From Limnobaculum zhutongyuii (GTDB taxonomy: Bacteria > Pseudomonadota > Gammaproteobacteria > Enterobacterales > Enterobacteriaceae): a stretch of DNA of 64,000 nt. Shown here piece by piece: positions 27,448 through 35,236 of the stretch. How positions within the stretch are numbered: position 1 is the first letter of the stretch; the number at the start of each line of letters is the position of its first letter. The stretch covers positions 1,364,001 through 1,428,000 of the forward strand of contig NZ_CP034752.1 in assembly GCF_004295645.1 (NCBI RefSeq). Direction: 5' to 3'. Under the pieces are notes generated by a model. That model worked only from the letters and a program-made list of their open reading frames with translations, was not told the origin of the DNA and searched no databases. A program made the translations under genes and the position numbers.

Positions 27448-28815
27448 ATGAACCAACGTTTGAGCCGCGCCGATACCATTGGCTTAGGCTTAATGACCTT
27501 CGCTTTCTTTTTAGGCGCAGGTAACATCATCTTTCCACCATTGGAAGGCCAGTTAGCGGGCACCAATGTACTGTATGCCATGTTTGGCTTTCTGTTGACT
27601 GCGGTAGGTCTGCCTCTGGTATCAATTATTGCCGTTGCGCGCGTTGGCGGTGGTTTACCGTCCATGACCACCGATCTGCCAAAAGGTACCGGTACTCTTG
27701 CAGCCGTATTGCTGTTTATCATTATCGGCCCTGCTTTTGCTACCCCTCGTACCGGTCTGGTGGCTTATGAGATGGCGATCAAACCGCTGATTGGTACACT
27801 GGAAGATAATCAACTGACACTGTCTGCTGATATTATTCTCGACAAGACGCAAGCTATCGTCACCAGCCTGTTTTTCGTGGTAACGCTGTTCTTCTCCTGG
27901 AGCCGCGGCAAGCTGATTGATAACATCGGAAAAATCTTAACCCCAGCTCTGTTCCTGCTGCTTATCTGTCTGGCTATTGGTGTCATCGTTGCGCCACAGG
28001 GTGCTCTTTCTACCCCTGCCGCCAGCTATCAGGATAACGCGTTTACCAAAGGCTTTATTGGTGGTTACAACACCATGGATACCTTCGCTGCCCTGATGTT
28101 CGGTATGTTGCTGGTAGATATACTGCGCAGTAAAGGTGTCACGGAGCCGAAGTCTACCTACAAATATCTGGTGATTGCCGGTCTGATCGCTGCGGCGGGT
28201 TTAGCCTTTGTATATATCTCACTGTTCTGGCTGGGGGCGACATCGTCAACTGTAGCACCGGGTGCTGAAAACGGCGGTGTAGTTCTGGCTGCCTATGTAC
28301 AAGCACTGTTTGGCCAACCGGGCCAATGGATTCTTTCCGGTGTAGTATTGCTAGCCTGTCTGACTACCGCTGTGGGTCTGGTCAGTGCCTGTGCTGATTA
28401 CTTCTCTACCCTGACTCCATTGCGCTATCGCCAATGGGTTATCGTGTTATGTATTATCTGTGCGCTGGTTGCCAACGTGGGCCTGAGCCAGTTAATCGCA
28501 CTGTCTGTACCGGTGTTATTAGCCCTGTACCCACTGACTATCGCGCTAGTTGCCCTGACGTTTATTCGCCCGTGGTTACCAAACCCTAAATATGCTTTCC
28601 GCACTGTGATGTTTGTCGCGCTAATTTTCAGCCTGCTGGACGGTATGCGCGGCATTGCGGGCCTGCAGAACGTGGGTTGGATTAAATCGCTGCTGGATTC
28701 GCAAACTGAGTATATGCCGCTGGCAGCTCAGGGCATGGCATGGGTACTTCCAACGGCGATTGTGATGCTGCTTGTATTCCTGATTCCCGGCAATAAGAAA
28801 ACAGCCGTCAACTGA
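27448..28815 (+). CDS. brnQ: Branched-chain amino acid carrier BrnQ
   Basis: The 455-residue protein is a cation-coupled carrier for leucine, isoleucine and valine in the inner membrane, with about 12 helices. The LIVCS family start LGLMTFAFFLGAGNIIFPP is clear, followed by GPAFATPRTGLVAYEMA and the FIGGYNTMDTFAALMFG segment. The ATG follows AAGGAAT. It has its own terminator and appears monocistronic. In E. coli brnQ lies elsewhere, so its position between lrhA and alaA is a local arrangement. Confidence 0.92.
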   Translation: MNQRLSRADTIGLGLMTFAFFLGAGNIIFPPLEGQLAGTNVLYAMFGFLLTAVGLPLVSIIAVARVGGGLPSMTTDLPKGTGTLAAVLLFIIIGPAFATPRTGLVAYEMAIKPLIGTLEDNQLTLSADIILDKTQAIVTSLFFVVTLFFSWSRGKLIDNIGKILTPALFLLLICLAIGVIVAPQGALSTPAASYQDNAFTKGFIGGYNTMDTFAALMFGMLLVDILRSKGVTEPKSTYKYLVIAGLIAAAGLAFVYISLFWLGATSSTVAPGAENGGVVLAAYVQALFGQPGQWILSGVVLLACLTTAVGLVSACADYFSTLTPLRYRQWVIVLCIICALVANVGLSQLIALSVPVLLALYPLTIALVALTFIRPWLPNPKYAFRTVMFVALIFSLLDGMRGIAGLQNVGWIKSLLDSQTEYMPLAAQGMAWVLPTAIVMLLVFLIPGNKKTAVN

Positions 28816-28836
28816 TTACAGTTGTATATGAACACC

Positions 28837-28864
28837 AAAAAGCAGCGGGAACGCTGCTTTTTTT
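28837..28864 (+). terminator. Rho-independent terminator of brnQ
   Basis: AAAAAGCAGCG (28837-28847) pairs perfectly with CGCTGCTTTTT (28852-28862) around a GGAA loop and runs into further Ts. Confidence 0.92.
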
Positions 28865-28950
28865 ATTATCTGCCACCAGACTTTATGCGGCATCAGATTG
28901 ATGGATAAGTCTGTCAGTACCGGTTTGAGATCTTAAGATAGCCCATTGGA

Positions 28951-29103
28951 GGGAGGGATTGCCGTTGGGGTCGACTTGGCGTAAGCCAACGAAGCGCCCC
29001 TAGGGAATCCAGGCCCGACACACTCTGAGGCCGAGTACAGATGGTCTTCCGGTCGAGCACAAAATCAATATAAGCACTTCAAATTTTACGACCGGAATAT
29101 TCA
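28951..29103 (+). repeat. Structured dispersed element, copy 2
   Basis: This is the second copy of the element at 3586-3741, in the same orientation. The central hairpin is nearly identical (GGGG/CCCC and TTGGC-GTAA-GCCAA). Stem GGATT/AATCC replaces AGATT/AATCT of copy 1, and TTCCGGTCG (29047-29055) with CGACCGGAA (29089-29097) replaces TTCCGACCG/CGGTCGGAA. All of these differences keep the pairing. The outermost CATCGGG stem of copy 1 is reduced to GGG/CCC here. It lies between the brnQ terminator and the alaA promoter region. Confidence 0.8.
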
Positions 29104-29139
29104 CGGAAGTCATCTATGTATTAACACCGCCACCAAAAA

Positions 29140-29253
29140 TGTATATACACCCACCACAACCACCCCAAAAAACACCTACAAATACTTTTTTAATGAAATT
29201 TATCAACTCCCCCTTGCCATAAAGTATATCCAATAGTAGGATTTGCCATATAC
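29140..29253. promoter_or_regulatory. Candidate palindromic operators upstream of alaA
   Basis: TGTATATACA, a perfect 10-bp palindrome, lies at 29140-29149. GTATAT (29224-29229) and ATATAC (29248-29253) form an inverted repeat nearer the gene. AbrB/VapB-type antitoxins commonly bind GTATA/TATAC inverted repeats at their own promoters, and the gene that follows begins with such a domain. Assignment is by pattern only. Confidence 0.35.
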
Positions 29254-29303
29254 GAAAACATACACAACAATATACAATCAATAAAGTACTAAGGCGGTGT
29301 GGC

Positions 29304-30797
29304 ATGACAGGGTCAAATGAATGGATCGATCTGACATCCTTCAAAAGCGGTAACTCTCAGGCGTTACGTTTAAAAAAAGAACTTTTGGATGCCGCTCCCG
29401 CCTTTGCATCAGGCGCGACTATGCGTCTGCTCTCAGATAGTACTGGCATTATCGTGGCTTCTGATGAAAACCAGACCGAGCCTAAAGGCGATGATCCTAT
29501 GGTTAACGCCATGCTGGATGCCGCAGAACAAAGCCTGACTGCACCAAAAATCATTAAGCCATCTACAGAACCAAGTTCAAACAAAGTTATCGAGAAATCC
29601 CGAAAACTGGATAACGTTTGTTACGATATTCGCGGCCCGGTGCTGAAAGAAGCCAAGCGCCTGGAAGAAGAAGGCAATAAAGTTCTTAAGCTGAATATTG
29701 GTAATCCGGCACCATTTGGTTTTGAAGCACCTGACGAAATTCTGGTGGACGTCATTCGTAATCTGCCAACAGCACAGGGTTACTGCGACTCCAAAGGCCT
29801 CTACTCTGCTCGTAAAGCTATTATGCAGCACTATCAGGCACAAGGAATTCGGGATATCACCGTAGAAGATATCTATATCGGTAACGGCGTGTCTGAACTG
29901 ATTGTGCAGGCAATGCAGGCTCTGTTGAATATGGGGGATGAAATGCTGATCCCTGCTCCGGACTACCCGTTATGGACGGCGGCCGTCTCTCTGTCCGGTG
30001 GCCATGCCGTGCACTATATGTGTGATGAAGAATCAGACTGGTTCCCGGACTTAAATGATATTCGTAAAAAGATTACTCCGCGCACGCGCGGTATTGTGAT
30101 CATCAACCCGAACAACCCAACCGGTGCTGTTTACAGCAAAGAGCTGCTGCTGGAAATTGTTCAAATTGCCCGTGAACATAACCTGATCATTTTTGCTGAC
30201 GAAATCTACGACAAGATTCTTTATGACGATGCACAACATCACTCTATCGCAGCGCTGGCTCCAGACCTGTTAACTATCACCTTTAACGGCCTGTCTAAAA
30301 CCTATCGCGTTGCCGGTTTTCGTCAGGGTTGGATGGTATTAAGCGGCCCGAAAGAGCACGCAAAAGGCTATATTGAAGGTTTGGAAATGCTGGCTTCAAT
30401 GCGCCTGTGTGCTAACGTGCCGATGCAACATGCCATTCAAACCGCCATTGGTGGCTACCAAAGCATTAATGAGTTTATTCAACCGGGAGGACGCCTGTAT
30501 GAACAGCGTGACCGCGCCTGGGAGTTGATTAATCAAATTCCGGGTGTCTCCTGCGTGAAGCCAAAAGGTGCGCTGTATATGTTCCCGAAAATTGATGCCA
30601 AACGCTTCAATATTAAGAATGACCAGCAGATGGTTCTTGACCTGTTACTACAACAAAAGGTTCTGTTAGTTCAGGGCTCTGGCTTTAACTGGCCTTATCC
30701 GGACCACGTACGCATCGTAACCCTTCCCCGGGTGGATGAACTGGAAATGGCTATCGGTAAATTTGCTAAGTTCCTAGAAACCTATAAGCAGCAATAA
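29304..30797 (+). CDS. alaA: Alanine aminotransferase AlaA with N-terminal AbrB/MazE-type domain
   Basis: Residues 93-497 align throughout with E. coli AlaA (405 residues), which makes alanine from pyruvate and glutamate. The PLP lysine lies in FNGLSKTYRVAGFRQGW, about residue 332. Residues 1-92 are extra. Residues 6-55 read as a SpoVT-AbrB/VapB swapped-hairpin domain, with the tell-tale FKSGNSQALRL followed by KKEL and a short second beta stretch; a polar linker (residues 56-94) joins it to the enzyme. No stop or plausible internal start (no ATG, GTG or TTG at the usual AlaA beginning) separates the parts. The ATG has an AAGGCGG ribosome site. The extension could autoregulate transcription; no toxin gene lies nearby. 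Confidence 0.88.
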   Translation: MTGSNEWIDLTSFKSGNSQALRLKKELLDAAPAFASGATMRLLSDSTGIIVASDENQTEPKGDDPMVNAMLDAAEQSLTAPKIIKPSTEPSSNKVIEKSRKLDNVCYDIRGPVLKEAKRLEEEGNKVLKLNIGNPAPFGFEAPDEILVDVIRNLPTAQGYCDSKGLYSARKAIMQHYQAQGIRDITVEDIYIGNGVSELIVQAMQALLNMGDEMLIPAPDYPLWTAAVSLSGGHAVHYMCDEESDWFPDLNDIRKKITPRTRGIVIINPNNPTGAVYSKELLLEIVQIAREHNLIIFADEIYDKILYDDAQHHSIAALAPDLLTITFNGLSKTYRVAGFRQGWMVLSGPKEHAKGYIEGLEMLASMRLCANVPMQHAIQTAIGGYQSINEFIQPGGRLYEQRDRAWELINQIPGVSCVKPKGALYMFPKIDAKRFNIKNDQQMVLDLLLQQKVLLVQGSGFNWPYPDHVRIVTLPRVDELEMAIGKFAKFLETYKQQ

Positions 30798-30807
30798 TAT
30801 TCTTCTG

Positions 30808-30830
30808 ATGGCGGTGTTCCCCACCGCCAT
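30808..30830 (+). terminator. Hairpin after alaA
   Basis: ATGGCGGTG (30808-30816) pairs perfectly with CACCGCCAT (30822-30830) around a 5-nt loop, 11 bp past the stop. It lacks a clear T run, so termination strength is uncertain. Confidence 0.6.
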
Positions 30831-30877
30831 TCATATTTGTCCGCGCCATTTTCCAGACAGATCGCGTTATTTTCGTT

Positions 30878-31600
30878 TCAAAAACGAGGAATTCGGGATT
30901 CGAAGCGTTCAAACAACGCGTTATTATTTGTCTTTCTTTCTGTATTCTGACTCTGAAAAAGCGGCACAGGAATGTTACGTTCCTGACACAACCGTACGCT
31001 TTCACAAACCAGCGAATTGATAAGAATAATACCGGTTAACGTCGATAAAGGTCCGGTTATATAATCGCCAAATTTCATTTGTGCATCACCATCAGGTGCA
31101 CCATTATCCAGAACAATATCAGCAAGTTGATAAAGTTTTTTTCCACTATGATGCAGCGACTCATTAGCCTTTGATTGCGCTAGTGAAGTGATGGCGACAG
31201 TAAAAATACCTTCCTCTTTGGCTTTAAGCGCCATTTCAACAACCGCGGCATTCCTTCCTGAATTTGAGACAATAAAAAGCATATCCCCACGACCTGGCGG
31301 CGTACTTTGCCAAATAATTTCGGCAAGCCCCGATAACTGCTCCATCCTGCTCGAACGTCTTGCTCCACCACCGTTTAAGATGGTTTCATCAAGCATCGCA
31401 CACACATTGGCTAATCCTCCTGCTCGCCCAAACAATTCCATCGGGATCATGTGGGAGTGACCTGTTCCAAAAGCATAGATAATGCCATCATCCCGAATGG
31501 TTTTTACCATCTGTTCCGCCACACGCTCAGTTTGATCTTTCTGGTTCATTAAAACGCTATTGATATGAGGAAGACTTGTCTGAAAGTAATCAGTAATCAT
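30878..31600 (-). CDS. SIS-domain phosphosugar-binding protein (UPF0309-like)
   Basis: With the ATG at 31600 the protein has 240 residues and a single SIS fold, as in the UPF0309 group of sugar isomerase-domain proteins. The glycine-rich stretch YAFGTGHSHMIPMELFGRAGG near residue 45 and the MLFIVSNSGRNAAVVEMA phosphosugar loop are visible. The exact reaction is unknown. The start was placed by family alignment; an ATG at 31636 is an alternative, though its ribosome site is too close. It is divergent from an AraC-type regulator that probably controls it. Confidence 0.72.
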   Translation of the reverse strand: MITDYFQTSLPHINSVLMNQKDQTERVAEQMVKTIRDDGIIYAFGTGHSHMIPMELFGRAGGLANVCAMLDETILNGGGARRSSRMEQLSGLAEIIWQSTPPGRGDMLFIVSNSGRNAAVVEMALKAKEEGIFTVAITSLAQSKANESLHHSGKKLYQLADIVLDNGAPDGDAQMKFGDYITGPLSTLTGIILINSLVCESVRLCQERNIPVPLFQSQNTERKTNNNALFERFESRIPRF

Positions 31601-31718
31601 TTTATATTGCTCTGTGTCAGGAGTAGTTGCGTCCATTCTCCAGAAAAATATAATCTTAAAATTCACTATTAGCTCAAAATGCTATACTAATAGCTTAAAT
31701 TCTCATGTGGGGTATCCC

Positions 31719-32561
31719 ATGCTCAAGCGTGAAACATTCCGGTATGAAACAACATCCTCGTGGTTTTCAACACACTTGAAAGGGCATGAAATACCGTTCA
31801 AGTGGCATCATCATCGAGAATATGAGCTAACGCTGACGCTAAACAGCAAAGGGAAACGCTATATTGGCAACCATACTTCTGACTTTAGTTCGCCTGACCT
31901 TGTTTTTATCGCCCCCAATCAACCTCACTCATGGAAAAGTCTTCGGATGGATTCTGTCTGTGAGATTTTTGTCATTCTGATCCCACAGACCTGGCTTAAC
32001 CGACAATTACTTAGCGGCATGGAAGAGTACCGTGCAGTTAGTCAATTATTCTCACGAGCATCACCTGCCATTAAATTCTCTAAAGAGTGCGCAAAGCGGA
32101 GTGAGTCTTTATTCAGAAAAATTGTTGCCAGTAGTTCACCACTAACACGCCTGAGTTTGCTTGTATTACTGTTTGAACTGTTGATTGAAGATAAAGGTGT
32201 TGAGTATATCTCTGACAGACATCCACTCCTGCCCTATCAAAACCAACGGGTGGAAAAAATATTAAATTATCTCGATAATAACTTCACCACAGCAGTAACA
32301 CTCCAACATGTGGCCGATCATGCACATTGTAGTATTAGCGCAGTAAAACGGGATTTAGCTATCTTTGCCGAATTGTCATTTAGTGACTACATATCGCAAC
32401 TGCGAATAAATAAGGCCAGCTTCCTGCTGAGAACAAGCTCACTTTCCTTATCTGCTATTGCATCGCAGTGTGGTTTTCAAAGCGTCAGTTACTTCCATCG
32501 GCAATTCAAAAAGATAGTTGATGACACACCTGTAAAATATCGAAGAAATAATTCAATCTGA
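31719..32561 (+). CDS. AraC-family transcriptional regulator
   Basis: The 280-residue protein has an N-terminal cupin sensor domain (IPFKWHHHREYELTL with the typical histidines, then PDLVFIAPNQPHSW) and a C-terminal double helix-turn-helix (TLQHVADHAHCSISAVKRDL and LSAIASQCGFQSVSYFHRQF). Proteins of this shape activate sugar-use genes on binding a ligand. The ATG at 31719 begins the conserved domain. The shared 118-bp promoter gap with the SIS gene carries repeated TAGCT half-sites, so local control is likely. Confidence 0.82.
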   Translation: MLKRETFRYETTSSWFSTHLKGHEIPFKWHHHREYELTLTLNSKGKRYIGNHTSDFSSPDLVFIAPNQPHSWKSLRMDSVCEIFVILIPQTWLNRQLLSGMEEYRAVSQLFSRASPAIKFSKECAKRSESLFRKIVASSSPLTRLSLLVLLFELLIEDKGVEYISDRHPLLPYQNQRVEKILNYLDNNFTTAVTLQHVADHAHCSISAVKRDLAIFAELSFSDYISQLRINKASFLLRTSSLSLSAIASQCGFQSVSYFHRQFKKIVDDTPVKYRRNNSI

Positions 32562-32782
32562 TGTTATTCAGTTATTCTGATAAATACTCAGCCTTAATGT
32601 TCATTTGCAGGCCGTAAAATTTGAATCTAACACTCAAGAGATGAAACTAACTTAATATATAAGTGACGAAAATTAGCGTGGCGTACAATAATTTCCATTC
32701 TTCAGGCTAACTCCAGCTTGCACTCAACGCGATAACTCCCCACAATCTAGCCTTGTTTTTGCATCAACAGAGGTACACCATC

Positions 32783-33388
32783 ATGAGCCAGACCCAAAGC
32801 CACTTTTTTGCCTATTTATCACGTCTGAAATTAATCAGCCGCTGGCCTCTGATGCGTAATGTCCGCACTGAAAACGTCTCTGAGCATAGCCTACAGGTGG
32901 CATTTGTTGCCCATGCTCTGGCGGTAATCAAAAATCGAAAATTTAATGGCAATGTGAACCCTGACAGAATAGCGCTGTTAGCCATGTATCATGACGCCAG
33001 CGAAGTACTGACCGGTGATATGCCTACCCCAATCAAATATTACAATCCGCAAATCGCCCATGAATATAAGAAGATAGAGAAAGTGGCGCAGCTTAAACTG
33101 ATTGAAATGTTACCCGAAGAGTTACAGCAAGACTTTCGCTCTGTTCTGGATGACAACTACTACAGTGAAGATGAAAAACTGGTAGTTAAACAGGCTGATG
33201 CACTTTGTGCCTATCTGAAAAGCCTGGAAGAACTATCCGCCGGAAATAATGAATTCACGCTGGCGAAACAGCGGCTGGAAAAGACCCTAAAACTTCGCCA
33301 CAGCCCGGAAATGGAATATTTCATTAACGTATTTGTACCGAGTTTTAGTTTGTCGTTAGATGAGATCAGTGGAGATAGTCAGTTATAA
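32783..33388 (+). CDS. yfbR: 5'-deoxynucleotidase YfbR
   Basis: YfbR hydrolyses deoxyribonucleoside 5'-monophosphates and takes part in dUMP/dTMP supply. The 201-residue protein carries the HD-domain metal ligands: H in VSEHSLQVAFVAHAL, the HD pair in AMYHDASEVLTGDMPTPIKY, and the distal D in KQADALCAYL. The ATG at 32783 follows AGAGGT by 8 nt. In E. coli it is next to alaA; here the SIS and AraC genes intervene. Confidence 0.94.
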   Translation: MSQTQSHFFAYLSRLKLISRWPLMRNVRTENVSEHSLQVAFVAHALAVIKNRKFNGNVNPDRIALLAMYHDASEVLTGDMPTPIKYYNPQIAHEYKKIEKVAQLKLIEMLPEELQQDFRSVLDDNYYSEDEKLVVKQADALCAYLKSLEELSAGNNEFTLAKQRLEKTLKLRHSPEMEYFINVFVPSFSLSLDEISGDSQL

Positions 33389-33505
33389 CTCATCCGTGGT
33401 CTTTAAACGACTTTAAATTATTGCCAAATCTGAACCAGGCGTTTCAATCAATCGACAGCTTGCTATTTTTAGGCAACGACATAATACAAAACGGATATTT
33501 CTGTT

Positions 33506-33829
33506 ATGAGATCACGGTTAGCACTGGTTTTTATTATCTTAATTAGCGTTCAACTATCCGGTTGTATGAGCACAATAGTTCGGGCCACTAAAGGGCCCAG
33601 TACCCCCTTCTATCCCGGAACCAGTGTTAATGTCGAGTGGCTATTTACCAGTGATGAGCAACAATGTGCTACTCAATCTAATCAACAGCTCTGCATAGAT
33701 TTACTACATAATATTAGTCGTCCTGTCGCCCTGCTCGATCTTCCCTTTTCACTGGTACTGGATACCTTGCTGCTACCCATTGACGGTGTTCTTTATCTTA
33801 CTTGTGGGGAGGTGATTAATTCTGCATAG
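33506..33829 (+). CDS. YceK/YidQ-family lipoprotein
   Basis: The 107-residue protein begins with a lipoprotein signal: a basic MRSR start, a hydrophobic stretch, and the lipobox LSGC, with the modified cysteine at residue 20. The mature part matches the short DUF1375 lipoproteins (YceK, YidQ), with a proline-rich STPFYPGTSVNVEW start and a hydrophobic DLPFSLVLDTLLLPID centre. Function unknown. It is the last chromosomal gene before the prophage. Confidence 0.8.
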   Translation: MRSRLALVFIILISVQLSGCMSTIVRATKGPSTPFYPGTSVNVEWLFTSDEQQCATQSNQQLCIDLLHNISRPVALLDLPFSLVLDTLLLPIDGVLYLTCGEVINSA

Positions 33830-33889
33830 GTGGAATGGTGGTCCTGATGGCGCGCCGGGCGCTTGTGATAAGGGATAGCGGTAATTTAA

Positions 33890-33960
33890 CTATTTTGCAT
33901 AACTTTTTTAAGAATGGTCAAAAATATGATTTTTTGCACTATATTTTGCATAGGTATAAT
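33890..33960 (+). repeat. Candidate left-end transposase sites
   Basis: TTTTGCA cores occur at 33893, 33932 and 33944, two of them within the longer TATTTTGCATA. In Mu the leftmost 180 bp carry three MuA-binding repeats with uneven spacing. The position here, outside the repressor gene at the phage edge, is right for such sites, but the terminal TG and target duplication could not be fixed without the right end. Confidence 0.35.
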
Positions 33961-34109
33961 CATAGATTAACTGACTTTTAAACACCTTTTAAAAATTATT
34001 ACCATAAAGGAGCAAAAACGGGAAAAGAAGGTTATTTTATTATCTTTCTTTGTGGTAGCTCCCACCTCAAAAATAAATGAATGTTAAATGTTTAGCCACA
34101 GGCTACGCG

Positions 34110-34823
34110 TTAGCCCGCCTTTTTATTATGATCTTGTTTGTCATTTATGGCATCCTGGGACGTACCATCGCGTTCATGTGTCGCGTGCTGAGATAATATC
34201 TCTCTCGCTTGCGCCTCCGGCAACGAAAACAACATACTTATTGTGGATATTCGTTTTCTATCGAACCCCATGCTTATGAGTGTTTCTTTTAATTGACCTC
34301 GCATTTCCTCATTAACCCACGGTACACTTGAATCTGAAGTTTCTATGGATTGGTTATAGTGTGTCCCTATCTGCATACGCTCTGAAATCAGCCTTAAAAG
34401 ACTGTTTAACCCTTCTCTTTGAACAAAATCAACAATAAGTTCCTTTTCTTGGTCATGAAGCCGATTAAAGGCAAATGCTAATGGATCTATATTTGATTCG
34501 TCATTTATATTCGATTTTTCGGTTTTATAATCTATCCTAACTTCTTTTTCATCGCCGCAGGCCAGCCAGTTTACTGAACAATTACAGGCCATTGCTAAAA
34601 TGGCCAATCGGTCTAACGTAGGGTAAGTACGGCCATTAACGTAATTTCTAATAACAGTTTCTGACATTCCACACTTTACTGCCATCGCTGTATTGGTCTT
34701 GATTCCATTGCTATTCATGGCGAGTTTTAATCTCTTCCCAAAGAGGTTTATTCCACTATTGAGAAAAAACCGTTTTACCTCTTCTTCCTTAAATGCGGTT
34801 TTTTCGTAATAACCATCTGACAT
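34110..34823 (-). CDS. Phage repressor (c-like, XRE-type helix-turn-helix)
   Basis: The 237-residue protein has a helix-turn-helix at residues about 25-75 (LKLAMNSNGIKTNTAMAVK, then GMSETVIRNYVNGRTYPTLD) and a C-terminal region without a visible protease dyad. It lies alone on the minus strand at the left end, divergent from ner, as the Mu lysogeny repressor does. The ribosome site is AAGGAG. The ORF stop overlaps a small hairpin (GGCTA/TAGCC). Confidence 0.82.
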   Translation of the reverse strand: MSDGYYEKTAFKEEEVKRFFLNSGINLFGKRLKLAMNSNGIKTNTAMAVKCGMSETVIRNYVNGRTYPTLDRLAILAMACNCSVNWLACGDEKEVRIDYKTEKSNINDESNIDPLAFAFNRLHDQEKELIVDFVQREGLNSLLRLISERMQIGTHYNQSIETSDSSVPWVNEEMRGQLKETLISMGFDRKRISTISMLFSLPEAQAREILSQHATHERDGTSQDAINDKQDHNKKAG

Positions 34824-34849
34824 ATATACGATTTCTCCTTATTAATATT

Positions 34850-34955
34850 GGCAGGAAAAAACCGCAGAATAAACCGTCACATTTATTTGACTTCGGTTTT
34901 TTCTGCCGCTATATTTATTGTTATCGATAATCGTTTTTGATTATCGAAAACGATA
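34850..34955 (+). promoter_or_regulatory. Early promoter and operator cluster of the prophage
   Basis: TTGACT (34887) and TATATT (34910) with a 17-bp spacer form a strong early promoter for ner-A-B. The spacer contains CGGTTTTTTCTGCC (34894-34907), which is inverted upstream at 34850-34864 with one extra base. Downstream lie TCGATAATC (34924-34932) and its perfect inverse GATTATCGA (34939-34947), overlapping another inverted pair ATCGTTTT/AAAACGAT. These are likely operators for the repressor and Ner. Confidence 0.65.
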
Positions 34956-34977
34956 TAAAACCATAGAGGATCACACA

Positions 34978-35235
34978 GTGTTAGCGCATAAACAAGACCT
35001 CACGCATTTATTTGTCGATAGTGGCCGGGATTGGTCTAGCAAGGCGATTCATGCTGCGCTCGACCAGTGCGGAGTGGACCTTAGTTCACTGGAACAGGAA
35101 CTAGGTCTTAAAGCTGGCTCAATGCGTAACGTGTTTTATCGCCAGTGCCGGAGCTATGAAAAAATCATCGCGAATCGTATCGGTGTTTCCCCCTCGATAA
35201 TCTGGCCTAGTCGTTATTCGGATAGGGTAGCGTGA
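34978..35235 (+). CDS. ner: Ner-family DNA-binding regulator
   Basis: The 85-residue protein matches Ner/Nlp (SfsB) proteins: a compact helix-turn-helix with DWSSKAIHAALDQCGVDLSSL, GLKAGSMRNVFYR and IANRIGVSPSIIWPSRY. In Mu, Ner damps early and repressor transcription as lytic growth proceeds. The GTG start follows an AGAGGA ribosome site, and the gene is the first of the early unit. Confidence 0.88.
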   Translation: MLAHKQDLTHLFVDSGRDWSSKAIHAALDQCGVDLSSLEQELGLKAGSMRNVFYRQCRSYEKIIANRIGVSPSIIWPSRYSDRVA

Positions 35236-35236
35236 T

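Noticed and set aside
29304..29580. N-terminal AlaA extension as a separate antitoxin gene with a readthrough error
   Set aside because: The frame is continuous, no stop or toxin gene is present, and no start codon exists at the usual AlaA N-terminus; kept as a fusion, with the check stated in the finding.
34088..34279. 63-codon plus-strand frame over the end of the repressor gene
   Set aside because: Lies fully antisense to the repressor with no independent signals.
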